From Streptomyces gardneri (GTDB taxonomy: Bacteria; Actinomycetota; Actinomycetes; Streptomycetales; Streptomycetaceae): 64,000 bases of DNA. Shown one piece after another: positions 31,945-42,691 of the stretch. How positions within the stretch are numbered: the stretch's first letter is position 1; each line of letters opens with the position of its first letter. The notes under the pieces were generated by a model, which saw only the letters and a list, made by a program, of their open reading frames with translations, made no database searches and was not told the DNA's origin. The DNA lies in contig NZ_BJMN01000012.1 of NCBI RefSeq assembly GCF_006539185.1, positions 169,202 through 233,201 of the forward strand. The letters are read 5' to 3'. Made by a program: the position numbers and the translations under genes.

Positions 31945-34900
31945 TCAGACCTCTTCGACGCTGCTCGGCTCGCGCCGGGACAGGTCGATGCCGAGCTCCT
32001 CCGCTGCGCGGAAGACGTCCTCGTCGGTGTCGCGCATCTCGATGGACATGCCGTCCGAAGAGAGCACCTCCACGTTGAGGCACAGGGACTGCATCTCCTT
32101 GATGAGCACCTTGAAGGACTCGGGGATGCCGGGCTCAGGGATGTTCTCGCCCTTGACGATGGCCTCGTAGACCTTCACGCGGCCGGTCACGTCGTCGGAC
32201 TTGATCGTCAGCAGCTCCTGGAGGGCGTACGCGGCGCCGTATGCCTCCAGCGCCCACACCTCCATCTCACCGAAGCGCTGGCCACCGAACTGGGCCTTAC
32301 CACCCAGCGGCTGCTGGGTGATCATCGAGTACGGGCCGGTCGAACGCGCGTGCAGCTTGTCGTCGACCAGGTGGTGGAGCTTGAGGATGTACATGTACCC
32401 GACCGAGATCGGGTCCGGGAACGGCTCGCCGGAGCGGCCGTCGAACAGCCTCGCCTTACCGGTCGGGAGCACCATGCGCTCGCCGTCGCGGTTCGGGATG
32501 GTGTGGTTCAGCAGACCCGCGAGCTCGTCCTCACGCGCACCGTCGAACACCGGGGTGGCGACGTTGGTGCCGGGGGCGACCTGGTCGGCGCCGATCGCCT
32601 GGAGGCGCTGCGCCCACTCGTCCGCGAGACCGGAGACGTCCCAGCCGCGGCTGGCGAGCCAGCCGAGGTGGATCTCCAGGACCTGTCCCGGGTTCATTCG
32701 GGACGGGACACCCAGCGGGTTGAGGATGATGTCGACCGGCGTGCCGTCCTCGAGGAAGGGCATGTCCTCGATCGGAAGGATCTTGGAGATGACACCCTTG
32801 TTGCCGTGACGGCCGGCGAGCTTGTCACCATCGGTGATCTTGCGCTTCTGGGCGACGTAGACGCGGACCAGCTGGTTCACGCCCGGGGGAAGCTCGTCGC
32901 CCTCCTCGCGGTCGAAGACGCGGACGCCGATGATCTTGCCGATCTCGCCGTGCGGCACCTTCAGCGAGGTGTCACGGACCTCACGGGCCTTCTCACCGAA
33001 GATCGCGCGGAGCAGGCGCTCCTCCGGGGTCAGCTCGGTCTCACCCTTGGGCGTGACCTTGCCGACGAGGATGTCGCCGGCGACGACCTCGGCACCGATA
33101 CGGATGATGCCGCGCTCGTCGAGGTCGGCGAGGACCTCCTCGGAGACGTTCGGGATGTCCCGGGTGATCTCCTCCGGGCCGAGCTTGGTGTCACGGGCGT
33201 CGACCTCGTGCTCCTCGATGTGGATCGAGGAGAGGACGTCGTCCTGCACGAGGCGCTGCGACAGGATGATCGCGTCCTCGTAGTTGTGACCCTCCCACGG
33301 CATGAACGCCACGAGCAGGTTCTTGCCGAGCGCCATCTCGCCGTCTTCGGTGGCGGGACCGTCGGCGAGGACCTGGCCCTCGATGACGCGGTCGCCCTCG
33401 TCCACGACGACCTTCTGGTTCACAGAGGTGCCCTGGTTGGAGCGCGAGAACTTGTGCAGGCGGTACGTGATGTACGTGCCGTCGTCGTTGGCGACCGTGA
33501 CGTAGTCGGCCGACAGCTCCTGGACGACACCGTCCTTCTCGGCCTTGAGCACGTCGCCGGCGTCGGTGGCGCAGCGGTACTCCATGCCGGTGCCGACGAG
33601 CGGGGCCTCCGACTTAATCAGCGGCACCGCCTGACGCATCATGTTCGCGCCCATGAGGGCACGGTTGGCGTCGTCGTGCTCGAGGAACGGGATCATGGCG
33701 GTCGCGACCGACACCATCTGGCGCGGCGAGACGTCCATGTAGTCGACCTCGGCCGGCAGGACGTAGTCGACCTCGCCGCCACGCTTACGCACCAGGACGC
33801 GGTTCTCGGTGAGCCGCATGTCGTCGTTGAGCGCGGCGTTGGCCTGCGCGATGACGAAGCGGTCCTCCTCGTCGGCGGTGACGTAGTCGACCTCGTCGGT
33901 GACCTGGCCGTCGACGACCTTGCGGTACGGCGTCTCGATGAAGCCGAACGCGTTGACGCGGCCGTACGAGGCGAGCGAACCGATCAGACCGATGTTCGGG
34001 CCTTCGGGGGTCTCGATCGGGCACATGCGTCCGTAGTGGGACGGGTGCACGTCTCGGACCTCGAAGCCGGCCCGCTCACGGGACAGACCACCAGGGCCCA
34101 GCGCCGAGAGACGACGCTTGTGCGTCAGACCCGACAGCGGGTTGTTCTGGTCCATGAACTGGGACAGCTGGCTGGTGCCGAAGAACTCCTTGATGGAGGC
34201 GACGACCGGCCGGATGTTGATCAGGGTCTGCGGCGTGATCGCCTCGACGTCCTGGGTGGTCATGCGCTCACGCACGACGCGCTCCATACGAGCCAGACCC
34301 GTGCGGACCTGGTTCTGGATGAGCTCGCCGACGTTACGCAGACGACGGTTGCCGAAGTGGTCGATGTCGTCGGTCTCGACGACGATCTCGTTGCCGTTCT
34401 CGCCGATCGTCTCGGTCTCGCCCGCGTGGAGCTTGACCAGGTACTTGATCGTGGCGATGACGTCGTCGGTGGTGAGCACGCCGGCGTCCAGCGGCTCGTC
34501 GGCGCCGAGCTTCTTGTTCACCTTGTAGCGGCCGACCTTCGCGAGGTCGTAGCGCTTCGGGTTGAAGTAGAGGTTCTCGAGCAGCGTCTGAGCGGCCTCA
34601 CGGGTCGGCGGCTCGCCCGGACGCAGCTTGCGGTAGATGTCGAGCAGCGCGTCGTCCTGGCCCTGGGTGTGGTCCTTCTCCAGGGTGGCGCGCATGGACT
34701 CGTACTCGCCGAACTCCTGCAGGATCTGCTCGGTGGTCCAGCCGAGAGCCTTGAGGAGCACGGTGACCGACTGCTTGCGCTTGCGGTCGATACGGACACC
34801 GACCAGGTCGCGCTTGTCGATCTCCATCTCCAGCCAGGCACCCCGGGACGGGATGATCTTGGCGGAGAAGATGTCCTTGTCGGACGTCTTGTCGATCGAG

Positions 34901-35427
34901 GAGTCGAAGTAGACACCCGGCGAGCGGACGAGCTGCGACACGACGACACGCTCGGTGCCGTTGATGACGAAGGTGCCCTTGTTGGTCATGAGCGGGAAGT
35001 CGCCCATGAAGACCGTCTGAGACTTGATCTCGCCGGTCTCGTTGTTGGTGAACTCGGCGGTGACGAAGAGCGGGGCACCGTACGTGAAGTCACGGTCCTT
35101 GCACTCGTCGATCGAGTTCTTCGGCGGCTCGAAGCGGTGGTCGCGGAAGGTCAGCGACATCGACCCGGAGAAGTCCTCGATCGGCGAGATCTCCTCGAAG
35201 ATCTCTTCCAGGCCGGACTTCGTGGGGACGTCCTGTCCCGACTCAAGGGCAGCCTCGACGCGAGCCTTCCAGGCGGCGTTGCCGAGCAGCCAGTCAAAGC
35301 TCTCGGTCTGCAGCGCGAGGAGGTTCGGAACCTCGAGGGGCTCCTTGATCTTTGCAAAGGAGATGCGCAGCGGGGCGGTGCTTGCGCCGTTGTTCGTATT
35401 GGTCGAGGCGTTGCGCGAGGCGGCCAA
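31945..35427 (-). CDS. rpoB: DNA-directed RNA polymerase subunit beta
   Basis: The 1160-residue beta subunit most likely starts at the TTG at 35427 ([20 protein letters not shown]), which lies 8-13 bases after a GGAAGG site; the frame extends upstream but that part is not conserved beta sequence. The rifampicin region reads [20 protein letters not shown] followed by [20 protein letters not shown], all wild type, so no rifampicin resistance is visible. The C-terminus has [20 protein letters not shown] and [20 protein letters not shown]. Confidence 0.98.
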   Translation of the reverse strand: MAASRNASTNTNNGASTAPLRISFAKIKEPLEVPNLLALQTESFDWLLGNAAWKARVEAALESGQDVPTKSGLEEIFEEISPIEDFSGSMSLTFRDHRFEPPKNSIDECKDRDFTYGAPLFVTAEFTNNETGEIKSQTVFMGDFPLMTNKGTFVINGTERVVVSQLVRSPGVYFDSSIDKTSDKDIFSAKIIPSRGAWLEMEIDKRDLVGVRIDRKRKQSVTVLLKALGWTTEQILQEFGEYESMRATLEKDHTQGQDDALLDIYRKLRPGEPPTREAAQTLLENLYFNPKRYDLAKVGRYKVNKKLGADEPLDAGVLTTDDVIATIKYLVKLHAGETETIGENGNEIVVETDDIDHFGNRRLRNVGELIQNQVRTGLARMERVVRERMTTQDVEAITPQTLINIRPVVASIKEFFGTSQLSQFMDQNNPLSGLTHKRRLSALGPGGLSRERAGFEVRDVHPSHYGRMCPIETPEGPNIGLIGSLASYGRVNAFGFIETPYRKVVDGQVTDEVDYVTADEEDRFVIAQANAALNDDMRLTENRVLVRKRGGEVDYVLPAEVDYMDVSPRQMVSVATAMIPFLEHDDANRALMGANMMRQAVPLIKSEAPLVGTGMEYRCATDAGDVLKAEKDGVVQELSADYVTVANDDGTYITYRLHKFSRSNQGTSVNQKVVVDEGDRVIEGQVLADGPATEDGEMALGKNLLVAFMPWEGHNYEDAIILSQRLVQDDVLSSIHIEEHEVDARDTKLGPEEITRDIPNVSEEVLADLDERGIIRIGAEVVAGDILVGKVTPKGETELTPEERLLRAIFGEKAREVRDTSLKVPHGEIGKIIGVRVFDREEGDELPPGVNQLVRVYVAQKRKITDGDKLAGRHGNKGVISKILPIEDMPFLEDGTPVDIILNPLGVPSRMNPGQVLEIHLGWLASRGWDVSGLADEWAQRLQAIGADQVAPGTNVATPVFDGAREDELAGLLNHTIPNRDGERMVLPTGKARLFDGRSGEPFPDPISVGYMYILKLHHLVDDKLHARSTGPYSMITQQPLGGKAQFGGQRFGEMEVWALEAYGAAYALQELLTIKSDDVTGRVKVYEAIVKGENIPEPGIPESFKVLIKEMQSLCLNVEVLSSDGMSIEMRDTDEDVFRAAEELGIDLSRREPSSVEEV

Positions 35428-35608
35428 GAGGGGGTCCTTCCGAGGGCTCGGACTCACTACGCGCGTACCGGTCCCCAGCAATGCTTTGCGGCAGACTTTT
35501 CCTGAGATGACCAAAAGGCCAGGTCAGACGGGGTCGGTCCACGAAGCGGATGCGAAGGTATGCCCCTGGTGACGGGCAGAGGGCAGCTAACAGGCAGCGC
35601 AAAGGGTC

Positions 35609-35637
35609 AGTGTAGCCACTTGGCTCACTGATGTCCA
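35609..35637 (-). promoter_or_regulatory. Likely main rpoB promoter
   Basis: On the minus strand TGGACA (35637-35632) and TACACT (35614-35609) are exactly 17 bases apart, close to the HrdB consensus. A transcript from here has a leader of about 175 bases before rpoB. A second candidate, TTGACG (35795-35790) and AATTCT (35772-35767), also with a 17-base spacer, lies further upstream. Apart from these, the 35428-35886 gap shows no gene. Confidence 0.6.
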
Positions 35638-35887
35638 GGGCGAGTAATTCGCGACCCTCGTTGCTCTCAACTCCGCGGTACCTCGCGCCGTGTGGCGCAC
35701 CTCGATACTGCCCGTTCAGCCGTCGATCCATGCCTCGGATGCGGATCGTTGTGACGACGCGTCCTGAGAATTGCGCGCTGCGTGCGGTTCGTCAAGGCCC
35801 CCCGGTGTGCGGGGCGCACGGCGAAGATCACCATACTCCGCTCCCGGCGGCCCTCGGGCCCCCCGCCACGCCCTTCCCGGGGAACGC

Positions 35888-35924
35888 CGAAAGGCGACCA
35901 CCCACAAGGGTGATCGCCTTTCGG
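35888..35924 (-). terminator. Terminator after rplL
   Basis: CGAAAGGCGA(C/T)CACCC-type arms (35888-35904 with 35908-35924) form a long stem around a short ACA loop, with one mismatch. It lies about 50 bases after rplL, so rpoBC are transcribed mainly from their own promoter. Confidence 0.75.
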
Positions 35925-35975
35925 TGCTCCCGCGTTACACGGGGGCAGGAGTCAGCTCAGCGAGCCGAAACGGTC

Positions 35976-36359
35976 TTACTTGACCGTGACGGAGGCGCCG
36001 GCGGCCTTGAGGGACTCGGCGGCCTTCTCGGCAACGTCCTTCGCGACCTTCTCGAGGACGGCCTTCGGGGTGCCGTCGACGAGGTCCTTGGCCTCCTTGA
36101 GGCCCAGGGAGGTGAGCTCACGCACGACCTTGATGACCTGGATCTTCTTGTCGCCCGCGCCATCGAGGATGACGTCGAACTCGTCCTGCTCCTCAGCGGC
36201 CTCGGCAACGGCGCCCGGGCCGGCCGGACCGGCAACGGCGACGGCCGCGGCGGCGGTGACGTCGAACTTCTCCTCGAAGGCCTTCACGAACTCGGAGAGC
36301 TCGATGAGGGTCATCTCCTCGAACTGGGCGAGGAGGTCGTCCTGAGAGAGCTTCGCCAT
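35976..36359 (-). CDS. rplL: 50S ribosomal protein L7/L12
   Basis: L7/L12 forms the flexible stalk that recruits translation GTPases and is present in several copies per ribosome. The 127-residue product starts [20 protein letters not shown], has an Ala/Gly hinge ([20 protein letters not shown]) and the conserved C-terminal domain ([37 protein letters not shown]). The ATG at 36359 is preferred over one six codons upstream because it gives the family N-terminus. Confidence 0.98.
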   Translation of the reverse strand: MAKLSQDDLLAQFEEMTLIELSEFVKAFEEKFDVTAAAAVAVAGPAGPGAVAEAAEEQDEFDVILDGAGDKKIQVIKVVRELTSLGLKEAKDLVDGTPKAVLEKVAKDVAEKAAESLKAAGASVTVK

Positions 36360-36470
36360 GATGGGCGATCCTTCCACTAATTCGGCAGGTGCCGATGTGT
36401 CTTGAGAGGCGGGCGTAACGGCCCGCTACGACCCGCGCACTAGGCGGCGCGGATCAATGCGCGAGCCGAA

Positions 36471-37001
36471 TTACTCGGCACCGCCCTGCTCGGCGAGCTT
36501 GACGCGAAGCGCTTCCGCGGTGCGGACGAACTTCGACGGCAGCGCCTGGAGGAGCGAAGCAGTCTGCGACTGCTTGCCCTTGAAGGCACCGGCCAGCTTG
36601 CTGAGCAGAACCTCGCGGGACTCGAGGTCCGCAAGCTTCTTGATGTCGTCGGCGGAGAGAGCCTTACCGTCAAGGACACCGGCCTTGATGATGAGGTTCG
36701 GGTTCTCCTTGGCGAAGTCACGCAGGGCCTTCGCCGACTCCACCGGGTCACCGGTGACGAAGGCGACCGCGGTCGGACCAGCGAAGTGCTCGTCCAGTGC
36801 GGTGATCCCGGCCTCGTTGGCCGCAATCTTGGTCAGCGTGTTCTTCACCACGGCGTACTGGGCGTTCTCACCGAGCGAACGACGCAGCGTCTTGAGCTGC
36901 GCAACGGTGAGACCCCGGTACTCGGTCAGCACGGCGGCGTTGGAGCTCTGGAACGCGTCCTTGAGCTCGGCCACCGATGCAGCCTTGTTGGGCGTCGGCA
37001 T
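36471..37001 (-). CDS. rplJ: 50S ribosomal protein L10
   Basis: L10 anchors L7/L12 dimers to 23S rRNA and in many bacteria represses its own mRNA as the L10-L12 complex. The 176-residue product starts [20 protein letters not shown] and contains [20 protein letters not shown] and a C-terminal helix for L12 binding. The frame is open upstream, but this start has a GGAAGGAGG site. It lies 111 bases ahead of rplL and behind a long leader with an attenuator-like hairpin. Confidence 0.98.
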   Translation of the reverse strand: MPTPNKAASVAELKDAFQSSNAAVLTEYRGLTVAQLKTLRRSLGENAQYAVVKNTLTKIAANEAGITALDEHFAGPTAVAFVTGDPVESAKALRDFAKENPNLIIKAGVLDGKALSADDIKKLADLESREVLLSKLAGAFKGKQSQTASLLQALPSKFVRTAEALRVKLAEQGGAE

Positions 37002-37050
37002 AGTGCTTCGGCCTCCTTCCGGGTGATGAGGACCGCTCAGAAGGAGGCTG

Positions 37051-37086
37051 AACAAAACAAAACGCCCCGGCGCAGGCGCACGGGGC
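37051..37086 (-). promoter_or_regulatory. Attenuator-like hairpin in the rplJ leader
   Basis: On the minus strand GCCCCG (37086-37081) and CGGGGC (37069-37064) form a stem, followed directly by GTTTTGTTTTGTT (37063-37051). This has the form of an intrinsic terminator 50 bases ahead of rplJ. L10 leaders are known autoregulatory sites, so it may be a conditional terminator. Confidence 0.5.
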
Positions 37087-37215
37087 TTAGCTCGACCGGA
37101 CGAGTCCGGGAACCTTCCACAGTCACCTGCGCGGGTCGTCCGTTGTCAGCGGATCCTTCGGCCACCGCACCCGGTAAGGGCACAGCAACGACCAGCGGTC
37201 TTTGGCTTCTGTGGA

Positions 37216-37245
37216 AGCTTACGTGACGCGTTCCGGTTCGGGCAA
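37216..37245 (-). promoter_or_regulatory. Candidate rplJ promoter
   Basis: TTGCCC (37245-37240) and TAAGCT (37221-37216) are 18 bases apart on the minus strand, just after the stop of the lipoprotein gene. The transcript would have a leader of about 210 bases, long enough for the L10 regulatory structure. Confidence 0.45.
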
Positions 37246-37246
37246 A

Positions 37247-38173
37247 TCAGCTCTGACCGGCGCCTTCGCCGAGGCCCTCGCCGAGCTGCTTGATCATCGC
37301 CATGAAGTCGAAGGTGTCCTTGGCCGGCGGGGCCACGACGCTCGCCTTCGTGCCGTAGTCGGAGTAGAAGGCGGTCATGTTCATCTGGCCCTCGGGCATC
37401 TTCATGCCGACGACCATCTTGACCGGGTAGCCGTCGCCGTTGACCCAGAGCTCGGTGTCGTAGCCCTTGATCCCGGATTCCTTCATGGTCGCGACGAGCT
37501 TGTCGCGGTCGGCCTTCGGCAGGCCGTCGAAGCTCTTGTTGGCCTTCAGCATGTCCTCGAAGGCGATCGCACCCTTGTAGTGCTCGGCGTCGACGCCCTC
37601 GACCTTCTCCGGGCCGATGTGCTTGATGCCCGGGGCCTCCAGGAGCAGCGCGAGCTGCTGCGCCGGGTCCTGGTTCATGCCGCCCAGGCCCTGCGTCATC
37701 TGCTTCTGCAGGGCGGCGTCGCCGGACTCCTTCGCGATCCCCGCGAAGTCCAGCTTCATCCAGCGCTTGCCGTCCATCTCGGCGGCCTGCTCGGCGCCCA
37801 TGTCCATGTACATGACGTTGTCACGCATGATCATGCGGATCTTCTCGGGCATCCCGGCGGCGCCCGCGCCGGCGAACATGCCGCCGGTCATCGTCACGTC
37901 CATCGCGGCCGGGTCCCAGCCCTGCACGCCGGTCATGGTGGTGGTGCCGGCGCCCGGGCCGTCACCCTTCATCTCGATCGTCATCCGGATCTTCGCGGCC
38001 TTGGCGGCCGAGGTCTTCTCGTACGCGGCCTGGATGACCTTCGTGACGTCCCCGTGGCTCTTCACCCCGCCGGCCGCCTTGGCGTCCCCGTCGTCCTGAC
38101 AGCCCGCGACACCCACGACGACGGCCGTGGCCGTCAGGGCGACGCCCGCGCGCTTCCATGCGGACATGTTCAT
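37247..38173 (-). CDS. Secreted lipoprotein, LppX/LprG-like
   Basis: This 308-residue protein starts MNMSAWKRAGVALTATAVVV and has a lipoprotein signal with lipobox VAGC at about residue 25, so it should be anchored to the outer face of the membrane. The mature part has the LppX/LprAFG-type pattern: VIQAAYEKTSAAKAAKIRMT, MYMDMGAEQAAEMDGKRWMK, LWVNGDGYPVKMVVGMKMPE and a C-terminal TFDFMAMIKQLGEGL. Such proteins form a half-barrel that holds lipid-like ligands. It is Met-rich. It separates rplA and rplJ, with terminators on both sides. Confidence 0.8.
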   Translation of the reverse strand: MNMSAWKRAGVALTATAVVVGVAGCQDDGDAKAAGGVKSHGDVTKVIQAAYEKTSAAKAAKIRMTIEMKGDGPGAGTTTMTGVQGWDPAAMDVTMTGGMFAGAGAAGMPEKIRMIMRDNVMYMDMGAEQAAEMDGKRWMKLDFAGIAKESGDAALQKQMTQGLGGMNQDPAQQLALLLEAPGIKHIGPEKVEGVDAEHYKGAIAFEDMLKANKSFDGLPKADRDKLVATMKESGIKGYDTELWVNGDGYPVKMVVGMKMPEGQMNMTAFYSDYGTKASVVAPPAKDTFDFMAMIKQLGEGLGEGAGQS

Positions 38174-38226
38174 GAGCGTTCCCCACCCCTTGATGATTCT
38201 TTACGGTCCTTTGAACCGTAACAAAG

Positions 38227-38266
38227 AACAGGCCCCCGCCTCTCCGAGGAGAGGCGGGGGCCTGTT
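38227..38266. terminator. Strong bidirectional terminator
   Basis: A perfect 19-base-pair stem (38227-38245 with 38248-38266) has a two-base loop and AACAGG/CCTGTT ends. It lies 24 bases after rplA and ahead of the lipoprotein gene. Confidence 0.85.
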
Positions 38267-38290
38267 GACCACTCAGTGAACCTGTGAGGT

Positions 38291-39019
38291 TCAGACCGCG
38301 GCCGGGTCCTCCTCGACGAGGAGGTTACGGGTGCGGTTGGAGTCCAGCGGGATGCCGGGGCCCATCGTCGTCGTCAGGGTCGCCTTCTTGATGTAGCGGC
38401 CCTTGGCGGCGGACGGCTTCAGACGAAGGATCTCGTCCAGGGCCGCGGCGTAGTTCTCGACCAGCTTCGTCTCGTCGAAGGAGACCTTGCCGATGATGAA
38501 GTGCAGGTTCGAGTGCTTGTCGACGCGGAACTCGATCTTGCCGCCCTTGATGTCGTTGACAGCCTTCGCGACATCGGGGGTGACGGTGCCGACCTTGGGG
38601 TTCGGCATGAGACCACGCGGGCCGAGGACGCGGCCGAGGCGGCCGACCTTGCCCATGAGGTCCGGGGTGGCCACAACGGCGTCGAACTCGTTCAGGCGGT
38701 TGCCCTTGGAGATCTCGTCGATGAGCTCGTCGGAGCCGACGATGTCGGCACCCGCGGCGATCGCGGCCTCGGCACGGTCACCGGTCGCGAAGACCAGGAC
38801 CCGGGCGGTCTTGCCGGTGCCGTGCGGGAGGTTCACGGTGCCGCGGACCATCTGGTCGGCCTTGCGCGGGTCGACGCCCAGGCGGAAGGCGACCTCGACG
38901 GTGCCGTCGAACTTGGTGGCGGCGGTGTCCTTCGCCAGACGGACGGCCTCGAGGGGGGCGTAGTTACGCTCCCGGTCGATCTTGGCGTCCGCGGCGCGGA
39001 GAGCCTTGCTGCGCTTCAC
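38291..39019 (-). CDS. rplA: 50S ribosomal protein L1
   Basis: L1 forms the mobile stalk next to the E site and in many bacteria represses the rplKA operon. The 242-residue product starts [20 protein letters not shown] and contains the signature [20 protein letters not shown] and [20 protein letters not shown]. It lies 80 bases downstream of rplK. Normal length. Confidence 0.99.
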   Translation of the reverse strand: MKRSKALRAADAKIDRERNYAPLEAVRLAKDTAATKFDGTVEVAFRLGVDPRKADQMVRGTVNLPHGTGKTARVLVFATGDRAEAAIAAGADIVGSDELIDEISKGNRLNEFDAVVATPDLMGKVGRLGRVLGPRGLMPNPKVGTVTPDVAKAVNDIKGGKIEFRVDKHSNLHFIIGKVSFDETKLVENYAAALDEILRLKPSAAKGRYIKKATLTTTMGPGIPLDSNRTRNLLVEEDPAAV

Positions 39020-39099
39020 TTCTTCTCCTGTTGGTTCAGGTATGGAGTCGTGGTGCGGGCCGCGCAGGCCCTACCACTGAGGTCACGAGGTGGGGGTGA

Positions 39100-39534
39100 T
39101 CAGCCCTCGACCGTGATGCCCATGGAGCGGGCGGTGCCAGCGATGATCTTGGACGCGGCGTCCAGGTCGTTGGCGTTCAGGTCGGGGAGCTTGACCGTGG
39201 CGATCTCGCGGACCTGGGCAGCCGTGAGCTTGGCGACCTTGGTCTTGTGCGGCTCGCCGGAGCCCTTGTCCACACCAGCGGCCTTGAGGATCAGCTTCGC
39301 GGCCGGCGGAGTCTTCGTGATGAAGGTGAAGGTGCGGTCCTCGTAGACCGTGATCTCCACCGGCACGACCATGCCACGCTGCGACTCGGTCGCGGCGTTG
39401 TAGGCCTTGCAGAACTCCATGATGTTGACGCCGTGCTGACCCAGCGCGGGGCCGACCGGCGGGGCCGGGTTGGCCGCGCCGGCGTTGATCTGGAGCTTGA
39501 TAAGCCCCGTGACCTTCTTCTTCTTGGGAGGCAT
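39100..39534 (-). CDS. rplK: 50S ribosomal protein L11
   Basis: L11 forms the base of the GTPase stalk, binds thiostrepton together with 23S rRNA and is needed for RelA sensing. The 144-residue product starts [20 protein letters not shown] and contains [20 protein letters not shown] and the C-terminal signature. The proline-rich N-terminal region is intact, so no L11-type thiopeptide resistance is apparent. Confidence 0.99.
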
Positions 39535-39640
39535 TGCTCTCTCCGGGTCCTAGTGAGAGTGTTCAGCCCGCCTTCCGGTCATCCGGATGCAGGCATACCG
39601 CACAACGATAACGGGTATAGACGCGCGGCTAAAAACCGAG

Positions 39641-39675
39641 CAGGTCAGAGCAGCTACGAGAGCCACTCTGACCTG
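39641..39675 (-). terminator. Terminator after nusG
   Basis: CAGGTCAGAG (39641-39650) pairs with CTCTGACCTG (39666-39675) around a 15-base loop. It lies just after the nusG stop, so rplKA probably have their own promoter in the 39535-39640 region; no promoter there is convincing to me. Confidence 0.6.
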
Positions 39676-39692
39676 GTCGGAAGACGGTGAGA

Positions 39693-40613
39693 TCAGTTCT
39701 TCTGGATCTGGTCGAAGCTCAGCTCGACCGGGGTCTCGCGACCGAAGATCTCGACGAGGCCCTTGACCTTCTTCGAGTCCGGGTTGATCTCGTTGATCGT
39801 GGCCTGGAGGGTCGCGAAGGGACCGTCCGTGACCGTGACCGAGTCGCCGACCTCGAAGTCCAGAACCTGGACCTCCAGCTTGCGGGCGGGAGCGGGCTTG
39901 CCCTCGGCCTCGGCGGCCTCGCGGGCGGCCTTCTCCTCGGCCTCCGGGGCGAGCATCTTGACGATCTCGTCCAGGGTCAGCGGGTACGGGTCGTAGGCGT
40001 TGCCCACGAAGCCGGTGACGCCGGGAGTGTTGCGGACGACGCCCCAGGACTCGTTCGTCAGGTCCATGCGGACGAGAACGTAGCCGGGGAGCTTGTTCTG
40101 CTTGACGTTCTTCCGCTCGCCGCCCTTGATCTGGACGATCTCTTCCTCGGGGACCTCGGCCTGGTAGATGAAGTCCTCGACGTTGAGCGAGACGGCACGC
40201 TGCTCGAGGTTGGCCTTCACGCGCTTCTCGTAGCCCGCGTAGGTGTGGATGACGTACCACTCGCCGGGGAGGGTGCGGAGCTCCTCGCGAAGCGCGGCGA
40301 CCGGGTCGACCGGGGCGGCCGGCTCGGCCTCCTCCTCGGTCTCGTCCTCGGCGTCCTCGACCTCGTCGGACTCCTCGGCGTCGGACTCGTCCGACTCGTC
40401 TTCCTCGGCGTCCTCGTCGGACTCCTCGGCGTCAGCCTCGTCCTCGTCGGACTCGTCCTCGTCGGCCTCGGCGTGGAGAGCGGCTTCCTCGGCGGCGTCG
40501 CCCGCAGCGTCGTCAGCAGCGTCGGCCTGGTCCTCGTCGGCGGCCTCGACGATGTCCAGCTCGTCCTCGACGGACTCGGACTCGAAGGCGTCGTTCAGGT
40601 TCGCGTCAGACAC
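39693..40613 (-). CDS. nusG: Transcription antitermination/termination factor NusG
   Basis: NusG binds RNA polymerase and couples it to Rho or the ribosome. The 306-residue product starts [20 protein letters not shown]. Residues 1-125 form a very acidic Asp/Glu/Ala/Ser region, an actinobacterial extension. The NGN domain follows ([51 protein letters not shown]), and the KOW domain ends it ([20 protein letters not shown]). A lysine- and alanine-rich insert separates the two. It lies 44 bases downstream of secE. Confidence 0.98.
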   Translation of the reverse strand: MSDANLNDAFESESVEDELDIVEAADEDQADAADDAAGDAAEEAALHAEADEDESDEDEADAEESDEDAEEDESDESDAEESDEVEDAEDETEEEAEPAAPVDPVAALREELRTLPGEWYVIHTYAGYEKRVKANLEQRAVSLNVEDFIYQAEVPEEEIVQIKGGERKNVKQNKLPGYVLVRMDLTNESWGVVRNTPGVTGFVGNAYDPYPLTLDEIVKMLAPEAEEKAAREAAEAEGKPAPARKLEVQVLDFEVGDSVTVTDGPFATLQATINEINPDSKKVKGLVEIFGRETPVELSFDQIQKN

Positions 40614-40657
40614 GGTGGCTGCTTCTTCCTGCGATACAGATGGGGTGGAACAAAAAG

Positions 40658-40945
40658 TCAGCCGAAGACGTACTTGACTGCTTCCTGGAAGCCATAGTCA
40701 ATCACGGTGACAAGGCCGATCATGATGACGACGAAGATAATCACCACAGTGGTGTACGACGTCAGCTGGCTGCGAGTCGGCCAGACGACCTTGCGGAGCT
40801 CCGCGACGATCTGGCGGTAGAAGAGCGCGAGACGGCCCAGAGGGCCCTTCTTGCCGCGCTTGCCGCCCTTGCGAGTCTTCTTCTTCGACTCGGAGGCCTC
40901 GTCATCGGCATCAGGCATGTCGATGGAGCCTACGGCGTCCGTCAC
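40658..40945 (-). CDS. secE: Preprotein translocase subunit SecE
   Basis: SecE stabilises SecY in the membrane channel. The 95-residue product starts [21 protein letters not shown] basic region ([15 protein letters not shown]) comes before the amphipathic helix ([20 protein letters not shown]) and the single membrane helix ([20 protein letters not shown]). This is the short single-span form of most bacteria. It forms an operon with nusG and lies after a tRNA-Trp gene. Confidence 0.97.
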   Translation of the reverse strand: MTDAVGSIDMPDADDEASESKKKTRKGGKRGKKGPLGRLALFYRQIVAELRKVVWPTRSQLTSYTTVVIIFVVIMIGLVTVIDYGFQEAVKYVFG

Positions 40946-41049
40946 GATCTCTCACCTGATTCCGGGTCGGCCGTGCCGCGCCCGGGATGGAGCCGCACGG
41001 CGGTGCAATGAAGTACGTACATGCGCACAACACCTGGCGGTGTGTGTAG

Positions 41050-41122
41050 CAGGGCCGGAGGGACTTGAACCCCCAACCGCCGGTTTTGGAGACCGGTGCT
41101 CTACCAATTGAGCTACGACCCT
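41050..41122 (-). tRNA. tRNA-Trp (CCA)
   Basis: A 73-base cloverleaf read on the minus strand begins AGGGTCGTAGCTC and ends GGCCCT plus discriminator G. The anticodon loop reads CTCCAAA, giving anticodon CCA. The T loop is GTTCAAG. tRNA-Trp ahead of secE-nusG is the usual streptomycete order. Confidence 0.96.
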
Positions 41123-41328
41123 TTGTTGGTGTCCCTCAACGTACCGCATCGTGAGATGTGGTCGGTGCGGGCCAACGAGGAGTGAGCATACGTGGTCATG
41201 GGGGTCCGCGTCGAACAGAAACCACGCCGACCTGCCCTCGGACGGGCGTACGACCGGGAATGACCGTTCCTGTCCGGTCCGTGAAACCTGTGTGCCGGGC
41301 CCGGATCCGGTCTGGGACGATGGCCCGT

Positions 41329-42555
41329 ATGAGCGCTGCTACCCCTCCCACCGAGCGTCGGGTCTCCGCCCGCATCGGTGCGATCTCCGAGTCCGCCACC
41401 CTCGCCGTCGACGCCAAGGCCAAGGCCCTCAAGGCCGCCGGGCGTCCGGTGATCGGCTTCGGTGCCGGTGAGCCCGACTTCCCGACCCCCGACTACATCG
41501 TCGAGGCGGCCGTCGAGGCCTGCAGGAACCCGAAGTTCCACCGCTACACGCCGGCCGGCGGTCTGCCCGAGCTGAAGGCCGCGATCGCCGCCAAGACGCT
41601 GCGCGACTCGGGCTACGAGGTCGACGCCTCCCAGGTCCTCGTGACCAACGGCGGCAAGCAGGCGATCTACGAGGCCTTCGCCGCGATCCTCGACCCGGGC
41701 GACGAGGTCATCGTCCCGGCGCCCTACTGGACGACGTACCCCGAGTCGATCCGTCTCGCGGGCGGTGTCCCGGTCGAGGTCGTGGCCGACGAGACCACCG
41801 ACTACCGGGTCTCCGTGGAGCAGCTGGAGGCCGCGCGCACGGAGAAGACGAAGGTCGTCCTCTTCGTCTCGCCGTCCAACCCGACCGGCGCGGTGTACTC
41901 CGAGGCCGAGACCGAGGCGATCGGCCGCTGGGCCGTCGAGCACGGTCTGTGGGTCCTGACGGACGAGATCTACGAGCACCTGGTCTACGGCAGCGCCTCG
42001 GCGGTCTCCCTCCCGGCGGTCATGCCGGAGCTGCGCGACAAGTGCATCGTCGTCAACGGTGTCGCCAAGACGTACGCGATGACGGGCTGGCGCGTGGGCT
42101 GGATCATCGGCCCGAAGGACGTCGTGAAGGCCGCGACGAACCTCCAGTCGCACGCCACGTCGAACGTGAGCAACGTGGCGCAGGTGGCCGCGCTGGCCGC
42201 CGTGTCCGGCAACCTGGACGCCGTCGAGGAGATGGGGCGCGCCTTCGACCGGCGCCGCCAGACGATCGTGCGGATGCTCAACGACATCGAGGGCGTCTAC
42301 TGCCCGACCCCGGAGGGCGCGTTCTACGTGTACCCCTCGGTGAAGGGTCTGCTCGGCAAGGAGATCCGTGGCAAGCGCCCCGAGACCTCGGTCGAGCTCG
42401 CGGCCCTGATCCTCGACGAGGCCGAGGTCGCGGTCGTCCCCGGCGAGGCCTTCGGCACGCCCGGTTACCTGCGCCTGTCGTACGCGCTCGGCGACGAGGA
42501 CCTGGTCGAGGGTGTGTCCCGGATGCAGAAGCTGCTGGCGGAGGCGACCGCCTGA
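41329..42555 (+). CDS. aspC: Aspartate aminotransferase, class I/II
   Basis: PLP-dependent transaminase of 408 residues, probably interconverting aspartate and glutamate with their 2-oxo acids. It starts [20 protein letters not shown]; an ATG three codons upstream is an alternative. Key segments are [20 protein letters not shown] (substrate side), [23 protein letters not shown] with the PLP-binding aspartate, and [20 protein letters not shown] with the Schiff-base lysine. The C-terminus has [19 protein letters not shown]. It is a subgroup I-gamma type by general pattern. A terminator follows 30 bases later. Confidence 0.93.
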   Translation: MSAATPPTERRVSARIGAISESATLAVDAKAKALKAAGRPVIGFGAGEPDFPTPDYIVEAAVEACRNPKFHRYTPAGGLPELKAAIAAKTLRDSGYEVDASQVLVTNGGKQAIYEAFAAILDPGDEVIVPAPYWTTYPESIRLAGGVPVEVVADETTDYRVSVEQLEAARTEKTKVVLFVSPSNPTGAVYSEAETEAIGRWAVEHGLWVLTDEIYEHLVYGSASAVSLPAVMPELRDKCIVVNGVAKTYAMTGWRVGWIIGPKDVVKAATNLQSHATSNVSNVAQVAALAAVSGNLDAVEEMGRAFDRRRQTIVRMLNDIEGVYCPTPEGAFYVYPSVKGLLGKEIRGKRPETSVELAALILDEAEVAVVPGEAFGTPGYLRLSYALGDEDLVEGVSRMQKLLAEATA

Positions 42556-42565
42556 GTCGACCACC

Positions 42566-42579
42566 TAGGAACGTTCCTA
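42566..42579. other. Perfect 14-base palindrome
   Basis: TAGGAACGTTCCTA is a perfect inverted repeat between the aspC stop and its terminator. It could be a protein-binding site or chance. Confidence 0.4.
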
Positions 42580-42585
42580 AGTGAT

Positions 42586-42622
42586 CGGGCCCCCGGTTCT
42601 TCGGAACCGGGGGCCCGTTTTT
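42586..42622 (+). terminator. Rho-independent terminator after aspC
   Basis: CGGGCCCCCGGTTC and GAACCGGGGGCCCG form a 14-base-pair stem on a TTCG tetraloop, followed by five T residues. Confidence 0.92.
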
Positions 42623-42691
42623 GCGTTCTAGCAAGGTCCCGATCGGGGAAACGGGGTGCCTTCGTCCATTCGGGTGCGGCAGTATCAGTCG

